Part shown: positions 30,514-39,475 of the stretch, in pieces
How the letters are laid out: each line of letters starts with the position of its first letter
Position numbering within the stretch: position 1 is the first letter of the stretch
NCBI GenBank assembly: GCA_005774545.1
Contig: VAUL01000004.1
Location: forward strand, 58,538 to 122,537
DNA: 64,000 bases
Direction of reading: 5' to 3'
Source of the DNA: Deltaproteobacteria bacterium
GTDB lineage: Bacteria; Desulfobacterota; Desulfuromonadia; Desulfuromonadales; BM103
The notes under the pieces: model-generated
What the model was told of the DNA's origin: nothing
Seen by the model: the letters and a program-made list of their open reading frames with translations, nothing else
The model's database searches: none
Made by a program: the position numbers and the translations under genes

Positions 30514-32346
30514 TTATCCCGGCGGCGTGGTGTCGACGATGCAGAAGCCGGCATCGTGTATGCCATGATCTTCAGCAAGATACATGCCGTCGATGACCGG
30601 GGCGAACTTGTCGATGATCACCCGGCGGCGCGGCTTCAGCGTCGGCGTGATCTCGCCGTGCTCGATGGAGAAGTCCCGGGACAGCAGGGTGAAGCGCTTG
30701 ATCTGGCGGAAGCCGGGGAGTCCTGTCTGCAGCCGCTCGACTCGATGCCGCAGCAGTTCCAGGACGCGGGGGTGGTTGACCAGATCGCAGGTGGTCAGGA
30801 AGTCGATATTCTTGAGCCGGGCGTAGCGGATCAGGTTGTCAAAATTTGGCACCAGCAGTGCCGTCAGGAACGGTTTGCGGTCACCGCACACCAGGGCGTT
30901 GGCGATGAACTTGTCGGTCTTCAGGCGGGTCTCGATGGCCTGGGGGGCAACGTTTTCGCCGCTGGCGGTGACGATCAGGTCTTTTTTGCGATCGGTTATG
31001 GCCAGGAAGCCGTCGGCGTCGATGGCGCCGATGTCGCCGGTATGGAACCAGCCGCCGGCCAGCGCCGCCGCCGTCTCCTCGGGGCGGCGCCAGTAGCCCT
31101 TGAAGATGCCGGGCCCGGCGGCCAGGATTTCGCCGTCGCCGGCGATCCGTACCCGGGTTCCCGGGATCGGCCGGCCGACCGTGCCGGGCCGCAGGGCGCG
31201 GGAGGTGTTGGCGGCGATGACCGGCGAGGTTTCCGTCAGGCCGTACCCTTCGTAGATGGGGATGCCGGCGGCCAGGAAGAACTCGGCCACGTCCTTGGAC
31301 AGCGGCGCCCCGCCGGAGACGAAGTAGCGCAGGCGCCCGCCCAGGGGCTCCTGCAGTTTGCCGTGCAGCAGGCTGCGGGCGGCCCCGGCAAGCGGCTTCA
31401 GCCAGGCCGGCACCGGTCGGCCGGCCAGCTCCAGGCGCAGCCGGTGCCGGCTCAGGGAGAGTGTCGCCAGAAACAGCTTGCGTTTCGGCCAGGGACTCGA
31501 CAGCACCCGGTCCATCACGCGGGCATACATCTTCTCGTAAAGCCGCGGGACACTGATCAGGATGGTCGGACGCGCCTCCCTGAGGTTGACCGGCACCGAG
31601 TCGATCCCTTCGGCGTAGGCGATGGTCGCCCCCTGGCGCAGCATCATGTAGTAGCCGGCCATGCGCTCGAAGACGTGCGAAAGCGGCAGGAACGACAGGC
31701 AGGTGTCGCGCGCCGAGATGTCGAACAGGGTGTGGCAGGCCCGGATGTTGCTCAGGAAGTTGCGGTGCGTCAGCATCGCCCCTTTGGGGTGCCCCGTGGT
31801 TCCGGAAGTGTAGACGATCGAGGCGAGGTCGTCGGCCTGCCCCGCCGCCAGGCGCTCGTCGTACTGCCGGTCAAGTTCCGGGTCGGGCGGCTGCAGGAAG
31901 GTCTCCAGTGGCATGACCCGCGGGTCGTCGAGCTGGCCGTTGAGGAGGATGATCCTGCTCAGGGCCGGGGCCCGGTCCAGGTGCGCGAGCAGCTCGCCGG
32001 CCGCGACCGGCGACCAGAGGAAGAGCAGCCGAGCCTCGGAATCGCGCAGCAGGGAAAGGGTGCTGGCGACGTCATCGGTGTGGTAGAATGGCACGGTGAT
32101 CGCGCCGCAGCCCATGATCGCCAGATCCGCCCAGGCCCAGGCCGGGCCGTTGGGCGCCATGATGGCGACCCGGTCCCCCGGCTGCAGGGAGAGGGCCAGC
32201 AGGCCGCGGGCGTGGGCCCGCCAGCGGCTGACGAACTCTTCCCAGCCGATGTCGCGGTAGTGGCCGGCCTGCTTCTCCCGGAGAACGGGGTGGTCGGCGT
32301 AGCAGGCGGCGCGCGACAGAACCATGCGCGGGAGGGTGTGTCTCAT
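30514..32346 (-). CDS. Long-chain acyl-CoA synthetase (AMP-binding enzyme)
   Basis: This 610-residue enzyme activates fatty acids to acyl-CoA via an acyl-adenylate. The AMP-binding P-loop is VYTSGTTGHPKGAMLTHRN near residues 185-203, YEGYGLTETSPVIAANT is motif II, and FHTGDIGAIDADGFLAITDRKKDL is the hinge region with conserved Asp. GENVAPQAIE follows, and TPTLKPRRR near the end supplies the catalytic lysine region. Length and motifs match the FadD15-like bacterial long-chain synthetases. It is divergent from coaE, with 38 bases between the starts. No signal peptide is present; the protein is probably peripheral to the inner membrane. Confidence 0.92.
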   Translation of the reverse strand: MRHTLPRMVLSRAACYADHPVLREKQAGHYRDIGWEEFVSRWRAHARGLLALSLQPGDRVAIMAPNGPAWAWADLAIMGCGAITVPFYHTDDVASTLSLLRDSEARLLFLWSPVAAGELLAHLDRAPALSRIILLNGQLDDPRVMPLETFLQPPDPELDRQYDERLAAGQADDLASIVYTSGTTGHPKGAMLTHRNFLSNIRACHTLFDISARDTCLSFLPLSHVFERMAGYYMMLRQGATIAYAEGIDSVPVNLREARPTILISVPRLYEKMYARVMDRVLSSPWPKRKLFLATLSLSRHRLRLELAGRPVPAWLKPLAGAARSLLHGKLQEPLGGRLRYFVSGGAPLSKDVAEFFLAAGIPIYEGYGLTETSPVIAANTSRALRPGTVGRPIPGTRVRIAGDGEILAAGPGIFKGYWRRPEETAAALAGGWFHTGDIGAIDADGFLAITDRKKDLIVTASGENVAPQAIETRLKTDKFIANALVCGDRKPFLTALLVPNFDNLIRYARLKNIDFLTTCDLVNHPRVLELLRHRVERLQTGLPGFRQIKRFTLLSRDFSIEHGEITPTLKPRRRVIIDKFAPVIDGMYLAEDHGIHDAGFCIVDTTPPG

Positions 32347-32384
32347 GGCCGGGCCTCCCTGACAACTCCCCCGAAGGAGACGCC

Positions 32385-32993
32385 ATGACCCTGATCCTCG
32401 GCCTGACCGGCGGCATCGCTGCCGGGAAAAGCAGCGTGGCGACGATGTTCGCCGCCTTCGGCGCGGTGGTGGTGAGCGCCGACCAGCTGGCCCGTGAAGC
32501 GGTTGCCGCCGGCACTCCCGCCCTGCAGGCGCTGGTCGCGACCTTCGGCGACGGGATTGTCGATGGCGCCGGGGAACTCGACCGGGCGGCGCTGGCGGCG
32601 CTGGTTTTTGCCGACGCCTCCGCCCGGGAGCGGCTCAACGCCATCACCCACCCGGCCATCGCCCGGCTGGCCGAGGCGCGTCTCGATGCGTTGCGCGCCC
32701 GGCGCGTGCCGCTGGTGGTCTACGAGGCCCCCCTGCTGTTTGAGGCCGGCGCCGAGCGGCGGGTCGACCGGGTGCTGGCGGTGGTCGTCGATCCGCAGAT
32801 CCAGCGGCTGCGCCTGGCGGAGCGCGACCGACTGCCGCCGCAGGCCATCGATGCGCGGATTGCGGCCCAATGGCCGCAATCCGCAAAGGTGGCGCGAGCC
32901 GATTACGTCATCGACAACTCCGGCCCTCTCGAGGAAACCCGTCGACAGGTGGCGGTGCTTTATCATCTGCTGCTCTCCGCAGGGCACTCCTGA
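32385..32993 (+). CDS. coaE: Dephospho-CoA kinase
   Basis: The 202-residue enzyme phosphorylates dephospho-CoA in the last step of coenzyme A synthesis. The P-loop is GLTGGIAAGKSSVA at the N-terminus; VVVSADQLAREAV carries the conserved Asp of the substrate site, and LNAITHPAI and VVYEAPLLFEAG are family blocks. AAGGAG precedes the ATG. It is divergent from the acyl-CoA synthetase, another CoA-using enzyme. Its 3' end overlaps the end of the convergent hydrolase gene by 31 bases. Confidence 0.95.
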   Translation: MTLILGLTGGIAAGKSSVATMFAAFGAVVVSADQLAREAVAAGTPALQALVATFGDGIVDGAGELDRAALAALVFADASARERLNAITHPAIARLAEARLDALRARRVPLVVYEAPLLFEAGAERRVDRVLAVVVDPQIQRLRLAERDRLPPQAIDARIAAQWPQSAKVARADYVIDNSGPLEETRRQVAVLYHLLLSAGHS

Positions 32994-33790
32994 GATTCCA
33001 GTTCGCCCAGAAATTTTCCGACCAGATCGAAGACCGCCTCCCTGAGGGGGTTGCCCGTGCCGATCAGCACATGCGGTGCCTCCGGTCCGAGGCGCTCGTA
33101 CACCTTTACCTTGCTGCTCATCCGGTCGACCAGCTGCCGGCCGCTGTCGATGTCGATGGTCCGGTCCCCTTCGCCGTGGATCGCCAGGACCGGCAGGTCG
33201 ATCTCGCCGAGGCGCGGCGAGAGCTCGCGCACCAGGCGATTGATCTGGTGAACGCCGGCCAGCGGGCGGCGCGCGTAGTAGTGGCCCGCCTCGCTGCCGG
33301 AAACCGTTCGGTGCTGATACGGTTTCAGAAAGCGCAGCCAGCCGGCGATCGGCGCCAGCGAGTGGCGCAGGCGCAGGTAGGGGGAGAGGAGGACCGCACC
33401 GGCCGGCCTCCTCTGCCGCGCCAGGGCGAGCAGGAGCAGGGCGCCGGTGCTCAGCCCTGCGCCATAGACCCGGTGGTAGCGGGCGGCGAGCAGGTCGTAG
33501 CCGCGGAGCACTGTGTCCTGCCACTCTTCCCAGCGGCGGCCGGCAAGATCCTCGGGGGTGGTGCCATGTCCCGGCAGCCGCACTGCCAGGCTCGCAAACC
33601 CGCGCTTCGCCAGGTCCGCCGCCAACGGCCGCATCTCCCACGGGGTTGCCGAAAAACCGTGGACGAGGAGAACCGCCACGGTCGCTTCGGCGGGGACCGT
33701 GGCGAACGGCAGATCCTCTTCCCCCACGCCGTCGCGACGCGACCGCTCGTATTCGCCCTCTAGCAGGCTGTCGATGGCTTGCAAGTCCAC
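32963..33790 (-). CDS. Alpha/beta hydrolase (carboxylesterase/monoglyceride lipase-like)
   Basis: The 275-residue protein has the alpha/beta-hydrolase fold. The oxyanion region is VLLVHGFSATPWEM, the nucleophile elbow GAGLSTGALLLLAL (G-L-S-T-G), the acid probably Asp in GEGDRTIDIDSG, and the catalytic His late in APHVLIG. This resembles bacterial Est30-type carboxylesterases and monoacylglycerol lipases acting on short esters. No signal peptide is visible. It converges on coaE and shares 31 bases with its end. The substrate is unknown. Confidence 0.87.
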   Translation of the reverse strand: MDLQAIDSLLEGEYERSRRDGVGEEDLPFATVPAEATVAVLLVHGFSATPWEMRPLAADLAKRGFASLAVRLPGHGTTPEDLAGRRWEEWQDTVLRGYDLLAARYHRVYGAGLSTGALLLLALARQRRPAGAVLLSPYLRLRHSLAPIAGWLRFLKPYQHRTVSGSEAGHYYARRPLAGVHQINRLVRELSPRLGEIDLPVLAIHGEGDRTIDIDSGRQLVDRMSSKVKVYERLGPEAPHVLIGTGNPLREAVFDLVGKFLGELESQECPAESSR

Positions 33791-33880
33791 TGGCGGCCGT
33801 CCCGGTTGTTCAACAACCCGATATCACAGATATTTTCATTATACCGGAAGCCCAGTCGAGCGTCCAATCGCGGGGGGCGG

Positions 33881-33918
33881 CCACAAAAAAACCCCGCCGG
33901 TGGCGGGGTTTTTTGTGG
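33881..33918. terminator. Rho-independent terminator after the IclR-type gene
   Basis: CCACAAAAAAACCCCGCC pairs with GGCGGGGTTTTTTGTGG across a three-base loop. The A-run and T-run allow function in either direction; it lies 16 bases after the regulator stop on the minus strand. Confidence 0.9.
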
Positions 33919-33933
33919 TTGGGAAGGGCTGGC

Positions 33934-34716
33934 TCACTTGTGGTAGCCGAGCCGGGCGGAAAGCTCTTCCGCCGCCCCCTGCACGAGGGGGATCAGCTCC
34001 TTTTCGATCCGCTCGTTGCCCAGGCGCATGGTCGGTCCGGAGACGCTGATCGCCCCGACGATGCGGCGGGTGTAGTCGCGGATCGGCGCGGCCACGCAGC
34101 GCACGCCGAGATCCATCTCCTCGTCGTCGATGGCGTACCCCTGCTCGGCCACCGTCTTCAGGATCTCCTTGAGCTTTTCGCGGTCGGTGATGGTGGTCGA
34201 GGTGTACCCCTTGAGCTGCCGGTTGGGGAGCAGTTCGTTGATCTCGTCCTCCGACATGAAGGCCATGTGGACCTTGCCGGACGCCGTGCAGTAGGCCGGA
34301 AGGCGCGAACCGACGCGCGAGACCACGCGCACCGTCATGTCGGTTTCGATGACGTCCAGGTAGACCACCGATCCTTCCTTGAAGATGGCGACATAGGCGG
34401 TTTCGTTGCAGCTGCCGACGATCTTCTCCAGGATCGGTTTGGCCTGGCGCAGCAGCCCCATCTGCTTGATGAAGGTCTGCCCGAGTTCGAGGGCCTTGAG
34501 GCCGAGCCGATAGTTCTCGGTCGCCTTGTTCTGTTCGATGTAGCCGCGCGACTCCAGGGTGGCCAGCAGGCGGAAGACGTTGTTTTTGTGGAGTTTGAGC
34601 CGCTTGCTCAGCTCCGTCACCCCGAGTTCGTCGACGTCGTCGTGGAATTGCTCGAGGAGGTCGAGAGCGTGGGAGACGGCCTGAATGATATATTCGGACT
34701 TGTCTTTTCTGGCCAT
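33934..34716 (-). CDS. IclR family transcriptional regulator
   Basis: This 260-residue regulator has the IclR layout: an N-terminal winged helix-turn-helix (about 10-70) with ELSKRLKLHKNNVFRLLATLESRGYIEQ, and a C-terminal effector-binding domain with LPAYCTASGKVHMAFMS, GYAIDDEEMDLGVRCVAAPI and AISVSGPTMRL. Such proteins usually respond to aromatic or small organic acids. ATG start at 34716 without a strong ribosome site (AGGTAGCGTCCCC upstream). A palindrome about 40 bases upstream may be its operator. The gene next door on the plus strand encodes a universal stress protein; a regulatory link is possible only by position. Confidence 0.93.
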   Translation of the reverse strand: MARKDKSEYIIQAVSHALDLLEQFHDDVDELGVTELSKRLKLHKNNVFRLLATLESRGYIEQNKATENYRLGLKALELGQTFIKQMGLLRQAKPILEKIVGSCNETAYVAIFKEGSVVYLDVIETDMTVRVVSRVGSRLPAYCTASGKVHMAFMSEDEINELLPNRQLKGYTSTTITDREKLKEILKTVAEQGYAIDDEEMDLGVRCVAAPIRDYTRRIVGAISVSGPTMRLGNERIEKELIPLVQGAAEELSARLGYHK

Positions 34717-34753
34717 GGGGACGCTACCTTTTTTCGCAAATCAAACAAGGATG

Positions 34754-34781
34754 ACAAAATGGGTAAAATCTCGCATTTTGT
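34754..34781. promoter_or_regulatory. Candidate IclR operator palindrome
   Basis: ACAAAATG (34754-34761) and CATTTTGT (34774-34781) are perfect inverted copies separated by 12 bases, lying 38 bases upstream of the regulator start in an AT-rich stretch. The placement suits autoregulation. Confidence 0.45.
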
Positions 34782-34951
34782 ATCGAAAGGGGCTTGGACT
34801 GTCAAGAGAAAACGGGAAAGAGGCCGTGCCCGAAGCGGCGGCTCCCCCCTCTCGCCGGGCTGCTCATGCCATATTATGCGAAAATTATAGAATGGCGTTT
34901 TATAGTTGTCAAACGGGAAACGGGGTGAAGATGAAAATTTTTTTCGGAACG

Positions 34952-34981
34952 TTGACAGCCCTCGGTGCCGGCAGGTAGATT
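34952..34981 (+). promoter_or_regulatory. Probable sigma70 promoter for the stress protein gene
   Basis: TTGACA (34952-34957), an 18-base spacer and TAGATT (34976-34981) lie 33 bases before the ATG. The -35 is perfect. Confidence 0.6.
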
Positions 34982-35013
34982 ATGGCCACTACCCGTTGTC
35001 CGGAGGACCGGTG

Positions 35014-35466
35014 ATGCTGACCTTGAGCAAGAAGATCCTGGTGGCGATCGACGGTTCGCCGCAGTCGGACAAGGCCGCCGAGGAAGCCGTGCGTCTGGCC
35101 GCCCAATCCGGGACCAGGCTGCGCAGCCAGGTCTACGCCGTGCTGGTGCTGCCCAGCCTCAAGCCCCCCTCGTTCACCGACTTTTTCCCGACCAAGCCAC
35201 CCACCGAGGAGCCCGACTGGCAGGAGAAGCGCGACCGGCTTTTCTATGTGGTCGAAAAGGCCGCCGGGGAAGCCGGCGTCGATCTCGAATCGCTGATCGT
35301 CTACGGCGATCCGGCCGAGGAGCTGATCTACTTTGCCAGGGAGAAAGGGTGCGATGTGATCGTCATCGGCTCGTCGGGCAAGGGGATGGTCAAGCGCACG
35401 GTCCTCGGCAGCGTCTCGACCAAGGTGGCGCTGCAGGCGCAGTGCTCGGTGTACATCGTGCGCTGA
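35014..35466 (+). CDS. Universal stress protein (UspA family)
   Basis: The 150-residue cytoplasmic protein has the Usp fold. It starts KKILVAIDGSPQSDKAAEEA and ends with the nucleotide-binding VIVIGSSGKGMVKRTVLGSVSTKV pattern (G-X2-G-X9-G-S/T), so it probably binds ATP. GTG lies three bases upstream, but CGGAGGA at 35001-35007 is better placed for the ATG at 35014. It appears monocistronic with its own promoter. Confidence 0.93.
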   Translation: MLTLSKKILVAIDGSPQSDKAAEEAVRLAAQSGTRLRSQVYAVLVLPSLKPPSFTDFFPTKPPTEEPDWQEKRDRLFYVVEKAAGEAGVDLESLIVYGDPAEELIYFAREKGCDVIVIGSSGKGMVKRTVLGSVSTKVALQAQCSVYIVR

Positions 35467-35515
35467 TTCCCCGGAACACCGGTCCTCCTCTCCCGCGCTT
35501 ATCTGTCCCTTCCAT

Positions 35516-36319
35516 TCACCCAACTTCCGCCGCCGGGTGCCGGGTCTCCCGGCACAGGTAGCGGTAGACCTCCCGCAGCGTGTCGCGGATCGCTTCGTCC
35601 CCTTCGGGGAACTCGTACGGTGACAGTTCCATGACCAGGGAGTGGTCGTAGTCGGTCTCGCGCAGGTGGTTGAGGAAGCGGGTCAGGGGGAGCGCGCCGT
35701 GGCCGGGCATCAGGTGTTCCTCGCCGTTGGCGTAGTCCGAGAAGTGGATGTTGCGCATCCTCCCCGATTCGTAATAGGCATAGAAGTCGTTGATGAAGTT
35801 GGTGTGCATCGAGCCGCAGTGCGCGGTGTCGAAGGTCAGGTACAGGTTGTGCGCCTTGAGAAACGGGAGCATCTTCTCGGGCGTCGAGAGCAGGTAGGGG
35901 TTGATCTTCGGCTTCGGCAGGCAGGGCATGTTCTCCATCGCCAGCATGACCCGGCCCTGGCCGAGATCAGCCTGGAAATCGTCGATCCCCTTCAGCCACT
36001 TCCAGAATTTCCACTCGAGGTTGAGCCATGAGGGCGGGTGGAAGTTGACCAGCGGCACCCCGGTCTCGAGGGCGAGGTCGACGCTGCTGCGGAGCTGGCC
36101 GATCTTGTCGCCCCAGCCGTCGATGTCGAAGAACGGCGCGTGAATTGAATGCACCGGCAGGATGGTCTGGAGGGTGCGCAGCAGCTTGATGTCGCGGCCG
36201 CCGCCGTAGTCGTTGTTGATGATGACTTCCATGCCGTCGAAGCCGACCTCGCGCGCCAGTTCGAACACTCTGGGGGCGGGGAGGGTGAACAGGCTGCCGG
36301 CGGAAAGGATCAGTTTCAT
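35516..36319 (-). CDS. Sugar phosphate isomerase/epimerase-like TIM barrel
   Basis: The 267-residue protein belongs to the xylose-isomerase-like/AP endonuclease 2 TIM-barrel family. Metal ligand candidates line up: Glu in MLAMENMPCLP, Asp/His in LTFDTAHCGS, His in RNIHFSDYANG and Glu in LVMELSPYEF. HSIHAPFFDID is the typical second strand. The substrate is unknown; related proteins act on sugars, inositols or hydroxypyruvate. It starts 24 bases after the symporter stop on the same strand, so it is probably the third gene of the DUF4212-SSS operon and may act on a compound taken up by that transporter. Confidence 0.85.
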   Translation of the reverse strand: MKLILSAGSLFTLPAPRVFELAREVGFDGMEVIINNDYGGGRDIKLLRTLQTILPVHSIHAPFFDIDGWGDKIGQLRSSVDLALETGVPLVNFHPPSWLNLEWKFWKWLKGIDDFQADLGQGRVMLAMENMPCLPKPKINPYLLSTPEKMLPFLKAHNLYLTFDTAHCGSMHTNFINDFYAYYESGRMRNIHFSDYANGEEHLMPGHGALPLTRFLNHLRETDYDHSLVMELSPYEFPEGDEAIRDTLREVYRYLCRETRHPAAEVG

Positions 36320-36343
36320 CGGTTGGCGCGGGCGATCGGGCTG

Positions 36344-37864
36344 TCAGGGGCTGTGAACCTTGTCGACCAGGAAACGGCGGACCTGTTCCGGCGGCGGCGG
36401 GGTCAGCAGCGAGACGACGATGACGATCAGCGTCACCAGCGGCGCCCCGATGAGCGCCGAGGAGGTCGGCGGCAGCCACTCGCGCAGTTCCGGGACAAGG
36501 TGGCCGAACAGGACCGGGGCGAAGGTCAGGGCGATCCCGCTGAGCATGCCGCAGACCGCGCCGTACTTGTTGGCCCGATCCCACCAGATGCCGAGCAGGA
36601 ACACCGGGAAGAGGGTGTTGCCGGCGAGGGCGAAGGCGACGGCGGTGATTTCGGCAATCAACCCCGGCGGATTGACGGCGATCGCCAGGATCAGCAGGGC
36701 CAGCAGCAGGGTCACCCCCTTGGCGACCTTCAGCAGGTGCCGCTCGCTGGCGCGCGGGTTGATCAGGCGGTAGTAGATGTCGTAAGCGAAGGCCCCGGCG
36801 CCGGTGATCAGCAGACCGGTGATGGTGCTGAAGGCGGCCAGGATGCCGCCCACCGCCAGCAGGCCGACGAGGATTTCGGGGATGCCCGTCCATTCGCCGG
36901 TTTTCACGACGATCAGGTCGGCGAGGAAGCCGGCTTCGGCCGGGTCGACCGTCTGTCCGGTGCCGGCCTGCCACGCCTTGGCGAAGGCGCCGAAGGCCGG
37001 GGCGCTCCAGTACAGGAGCCCGATGAAGAACAGCCCCCAGACGACCCCCCAGCGGGCGTCGCGGGTATTGGGGACGGTGTAGAAGCGGGACAGGACGTGG
37101 GGGAGGCCGGCGGTGCCGACCATCAGGGTGAAGCACAGGGCGATCCACTGGTAGGGGGTGCAGAAGGCCCACGGCTCGATGTAGGCGCTGGCCGTGGCCG
37201 GCGGCAGGGCGGTGACGGCGGCCCCGTAGCTGAGTTGCGGCAGCAGCCAGGAGTAGCCGAGCTTTTTGGCAATGAACATCAGCGGGATGACGAAGCACAG
37301 GATCAGGGTGAGATAGTGCACCTGCTGGTTGCGGGTCGCGCCGAGGGAACCGGCGATCACCAGGTAGGCGAGGGCCACCGCGGTGCCGAGCAGCAGGGCG
37401 CGCGTATAGTCGATGCCGAACAGCCAGGCGAAGATCAGGCCGATCCCCTTGTACTGGGCTACGCAGTAGATCAGGGTGATGAGGATGGCGATCACCGCCG
37501 AGCAGATCCTGGCCAGCGAGGAATCGTAGCGGGCCTCGACGAAGTCGGGGGCGGTGTACTTGCCGAAGCGGCGGATCTGCCCGGCCATCAGCACCAGCAG
37601 CAGGACGTAGCCGCCGGTCCAGCCGAGGATGTAGGCGAAGGCGAAATAGCCCTGCAGGTAGAAGACCCCGGCGAGGCCGAGGAAGGAGGCGGCGCTCATC
37701 CAGTTGGAGGCGATGGCCGCGCCGATGCTGGCGTGCCCGGATTGCCGGCGGCTGACGCCGTAGGCCTGCTCGGCGCGGTGGCGGCTGAACAGGCCGACCG
37801 CCAGGCTCAGGGCCAGGGCTGCCCCGAGGGCCAGGATCGGCAGGAGTTTGAGTTCCCCGAACAT
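36344..37864 (-). CDS. Sodium:solute symporter (SSS family), large subunit
   Basis: This 506-residue membrane protein has about 13 hydrophobic segments and fits the SSS family in the acetate/ActP-like branch. Landmarks are SRRQSGHASIGAAIASNWMSAASFLGLAG (reported here only as the helix 2 sodium-site region, residues about 38-66), GWTGGYVLLL, and GTAGLPHVLSRFYTV in the middle. The start ATG lies one base after the stop of the DUF4212 gene, so the two subunits are tightly coupled. Monocarboxylates such as acetate are plausible substrates in this kind of organism, but this is inference. Confidence 0.88.
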   Translation of the reverse strand: MFGELKLLPILALGAALALSLAVGLFSRHRAEQAYGVSRRQSGHASIGAAIASNWMSAASFLGLAGVFYLQGYFAFAYILGWTGGYVLLLVLMAGQIRRFGKYTAPDFVEARYDSSLARICSAVIAILITLIYCVAQYKGIGLIFAWLFGIDYTRALLLGTAVALAYLVIAGSLGATRNQQVHYLTLILCFVIPLMFIAKKLGYSWLLPQLSYGAAVTALPPATASAYIEPWAFCTPYQWIALCFTLMVGTAGLPHVLSRFYTVPNTRDARWGVVWGLFFIGLLYWSAPAFGAFAKAWQAGTGQTVDPAEAGFLADLIVVKTGEWTGIPEILVGLLAVGGILAAFSTITGLLITGAGAFAYDIYYRLINPRASERHLLKVAKGVTLLLALLILAIAVNPPGLIAEITAVAFALAGNTLFPVFLLGIWWDRANKYGAVCGMLSGIALTFAPVLFGHLVPELREWLPPTSSALIGAPLVTLIVIVVSLLTPPPPEQVRRFLVDKVHSP

Positions 37865-37865
37865 G

Positions 37866-38195
37866 TTACGACACCCTTTCCTGCCGCCGCCGGCGGTAGC
37901 TTTCGGTGAGCCAGTCGATCAGCAGGTTGAACGCGCAGCAGACGAGGATGAACCAGATGATCAGGAACTGGCCGCTGAACCAGTAGTGCATGGGCATGCC
38001 GAAGATCGTCCGGTCGGGGAGCCGGGCCTGCGGACAGAAGGCCAGGTAGAGGGGGAAGCCGAAGGTGAGGATCGCCCAGGCGGTCAGCGTGATCCAGATG
38101 ATGGTGACCTCGCGGCGCATGAAACCGGGCCGCGGCCGCAGGAAGTTGACCCGCAGATCGCCGTTCGGCGGTTCGGCACTGGGCTGACGGTGCAT
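37866..38195 (-). CDS. DUF4212 small subunit of the sodium/solute symporter
   Basis: The 109-residue protein has two membrane helices (about 31-54 and 73-95) with MPMHYWFSGQFLIIWFILV between, like DUF4212/TIGR03647 small subunits that accompany SSS symporters. The N-terminal 25 residues are cytoplasmic and basic. The ATG at 38195 has GGGAGGA at good spacing. Translation runs straight into the symporter gene. Confidence 0.85.
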   Translation of the reverse strand: MHRQPSAEPPNGDLRVNFLRPRPGFMRREVTIIWITLTAWAILTFGFPLYLAFCPQARLPDRTIFGMPMHYWFSGQFLIIWFILVCCAFNLLIDWLTESYRRRRQERVS

Positions 38196-38248
38196 GGCGT
38201 TCCTCCCGGGAGGTGACTGGGCGCTGCGTCGGATATTAGCAGAAAAGT

Positions 38249-39475
38249 CTAATCCGTGACATCCGCCAATTCGGATGAGGCGGCGGAGGTTTTCATGACC
38301 TCGTGAAGGACCGCCGTGGCATAGCTCCCTTTCGGCAGGCGGAAGCCCAGCAGCAGGTCGTCCCCTTCGGCCGCGGCGGTCACCTCCAGGAGCGGGACGC
38401 GCAGCGGCCGGCGTTCCCCTTCCATGGCCAGGCCGCCGGGGAGGCGGAAGCCCTCCAGGGTCAGCCGCTCCTTGTCGAGCAGGCTGCGTTCCAGCAGCCC
38501 GGCTTGCCCGCCGGCGAGGCGTACCTTGCAGCCGTAAAGCGGTGCGGTCGGGCTGATCTCGAAGGTGTCGGCGCGCGGCTGCTCGGCGGCCGGATCGACG
38601 ACCTCGAAGCAGGCGCCATTGACGTGCTTCATCGCCAGGTCGCCCGGCCAGAGGCGTTCCAGGGAGTTGAGGCGCATGTCGACCAGCCGGTCGAAGAGCG
38701 ACGACTGGCAGGCGGACAGGTACAGCCGCAACAGTTTGCGGGGGAGGGCGAAGACGGCCTCGCGCGGCGGCCGGCCGGAGCGCAGGGCTTCGAGCAGCTG
38801 CCGCTCGGGGTGGCAGTGGCGCGGCAGGCGGGCGAGGGCTTCCTCCGGTTTCCCGTCCCGGAAGGCGATGGCGGCGGCCTGCCACTCGGGGTGGCGGATT
38901 TCGGCCGGGTCGCCGATGATCTCGCGGATCGCGCCGGCATAATCGCCGCCCAGGATCGCGCGGCCGATGCGGTGGGAGTTGCCGAGCACGCCGTAGCGCT
39001 GGTCGCCGAAGCGGTTCGGCACGCCGAGAGCCTGCAGGACGTCGAGGATCGCCTCGGCCCTCGCGAGGGCTCCGGGGTCGGGGCGGTGGATGCGGATGCG
39101 AAAGCGGTTGCCGGCCAGGTGCCCCAGGCGCAGCTTGTTGCGGTGCAGGCGGGCCTCGAGGATGCGCACGCCGGGGAGCTCCAGGCCGAGGACGTCGGCG
39201 GGGCGGCGCAGCGGCACGGAGACGGTCTGGCGGGTCACGGCCCGGGAGTCCTTGAGCCCGGCATAGCCGATCTCGCGTTCGGGGCAGCGCAGGGCCCTGG
39301 CCAGCTGGCGCAGCAGGTCAAAGGTGGTAAGGCCGCGCTTTTCGACGGTGACGTACAGGTGTTCCCCCTCGCCGCACGGCGTGTACAGGGGGATCTCTTC
39401 GACGCAGAAGTCCTCGGGTTCCTGGCGCAGCGTGCCGCCGGTGCCGGGGAGCCGCGCGGTCAGATAGTTGCTCAT
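38249..39475 (-). CDS. truD: tRNA pseudouridine(13) synthase TruD
   Basis: This 408-residue enzyme makes pseudouridine at position 13 of tRNA. The TruD signature GYAGLKDSRAVTRQ near residue 78 contains the catalytic Asp; EEIPLYTPCGEGEHLYVTVEKRG is the N-terminal block, and the VPNRFGDQRYG segment near 152 is the other conserved motif. The C-terminus is a TRUD insertion domain. Its start overlaps the stop of trmB as ATGA, so the two tRNA modification genes are coupled. It is the last gene of the cytochrome-trmB-truD group. Confidence 0.95.
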   Translation of the reverse strand: MSNYLTARLPGTGGTLRQEPEDFCVEEIPLYTPCGEGEHLYVTVEKRGLTTFDLLRQLARALRCPEREIGYAGLKDSRAVTRQTVSVPLRRPADVLGLELPGVRILEARLHRNKLRLGHLAGNRFRIRIHRPDPGALARAEAILDVLQALGVPNRFGDQRYGVLGNSHRIGRAILGGDYAGAIREIIGDPAEIRHPEWQAAAIAFRDGKPEEALARLPRHCHPERQLLEALRSGRPPREAVFALPRKLLRLYLSACQSSLFDRLVDMRLNSLERLWPGDLAMKHVNGACFEVVDPAAEQPRADTFEISPTAPLYGCKVRLAGGQAGLLERSLLDKERLTLEGFRLPGGLAMEGERRPLRVPLLEVTAAAEGDDLLLGFRLPKGSYATAVLHEVMKTSAASSELADVTD

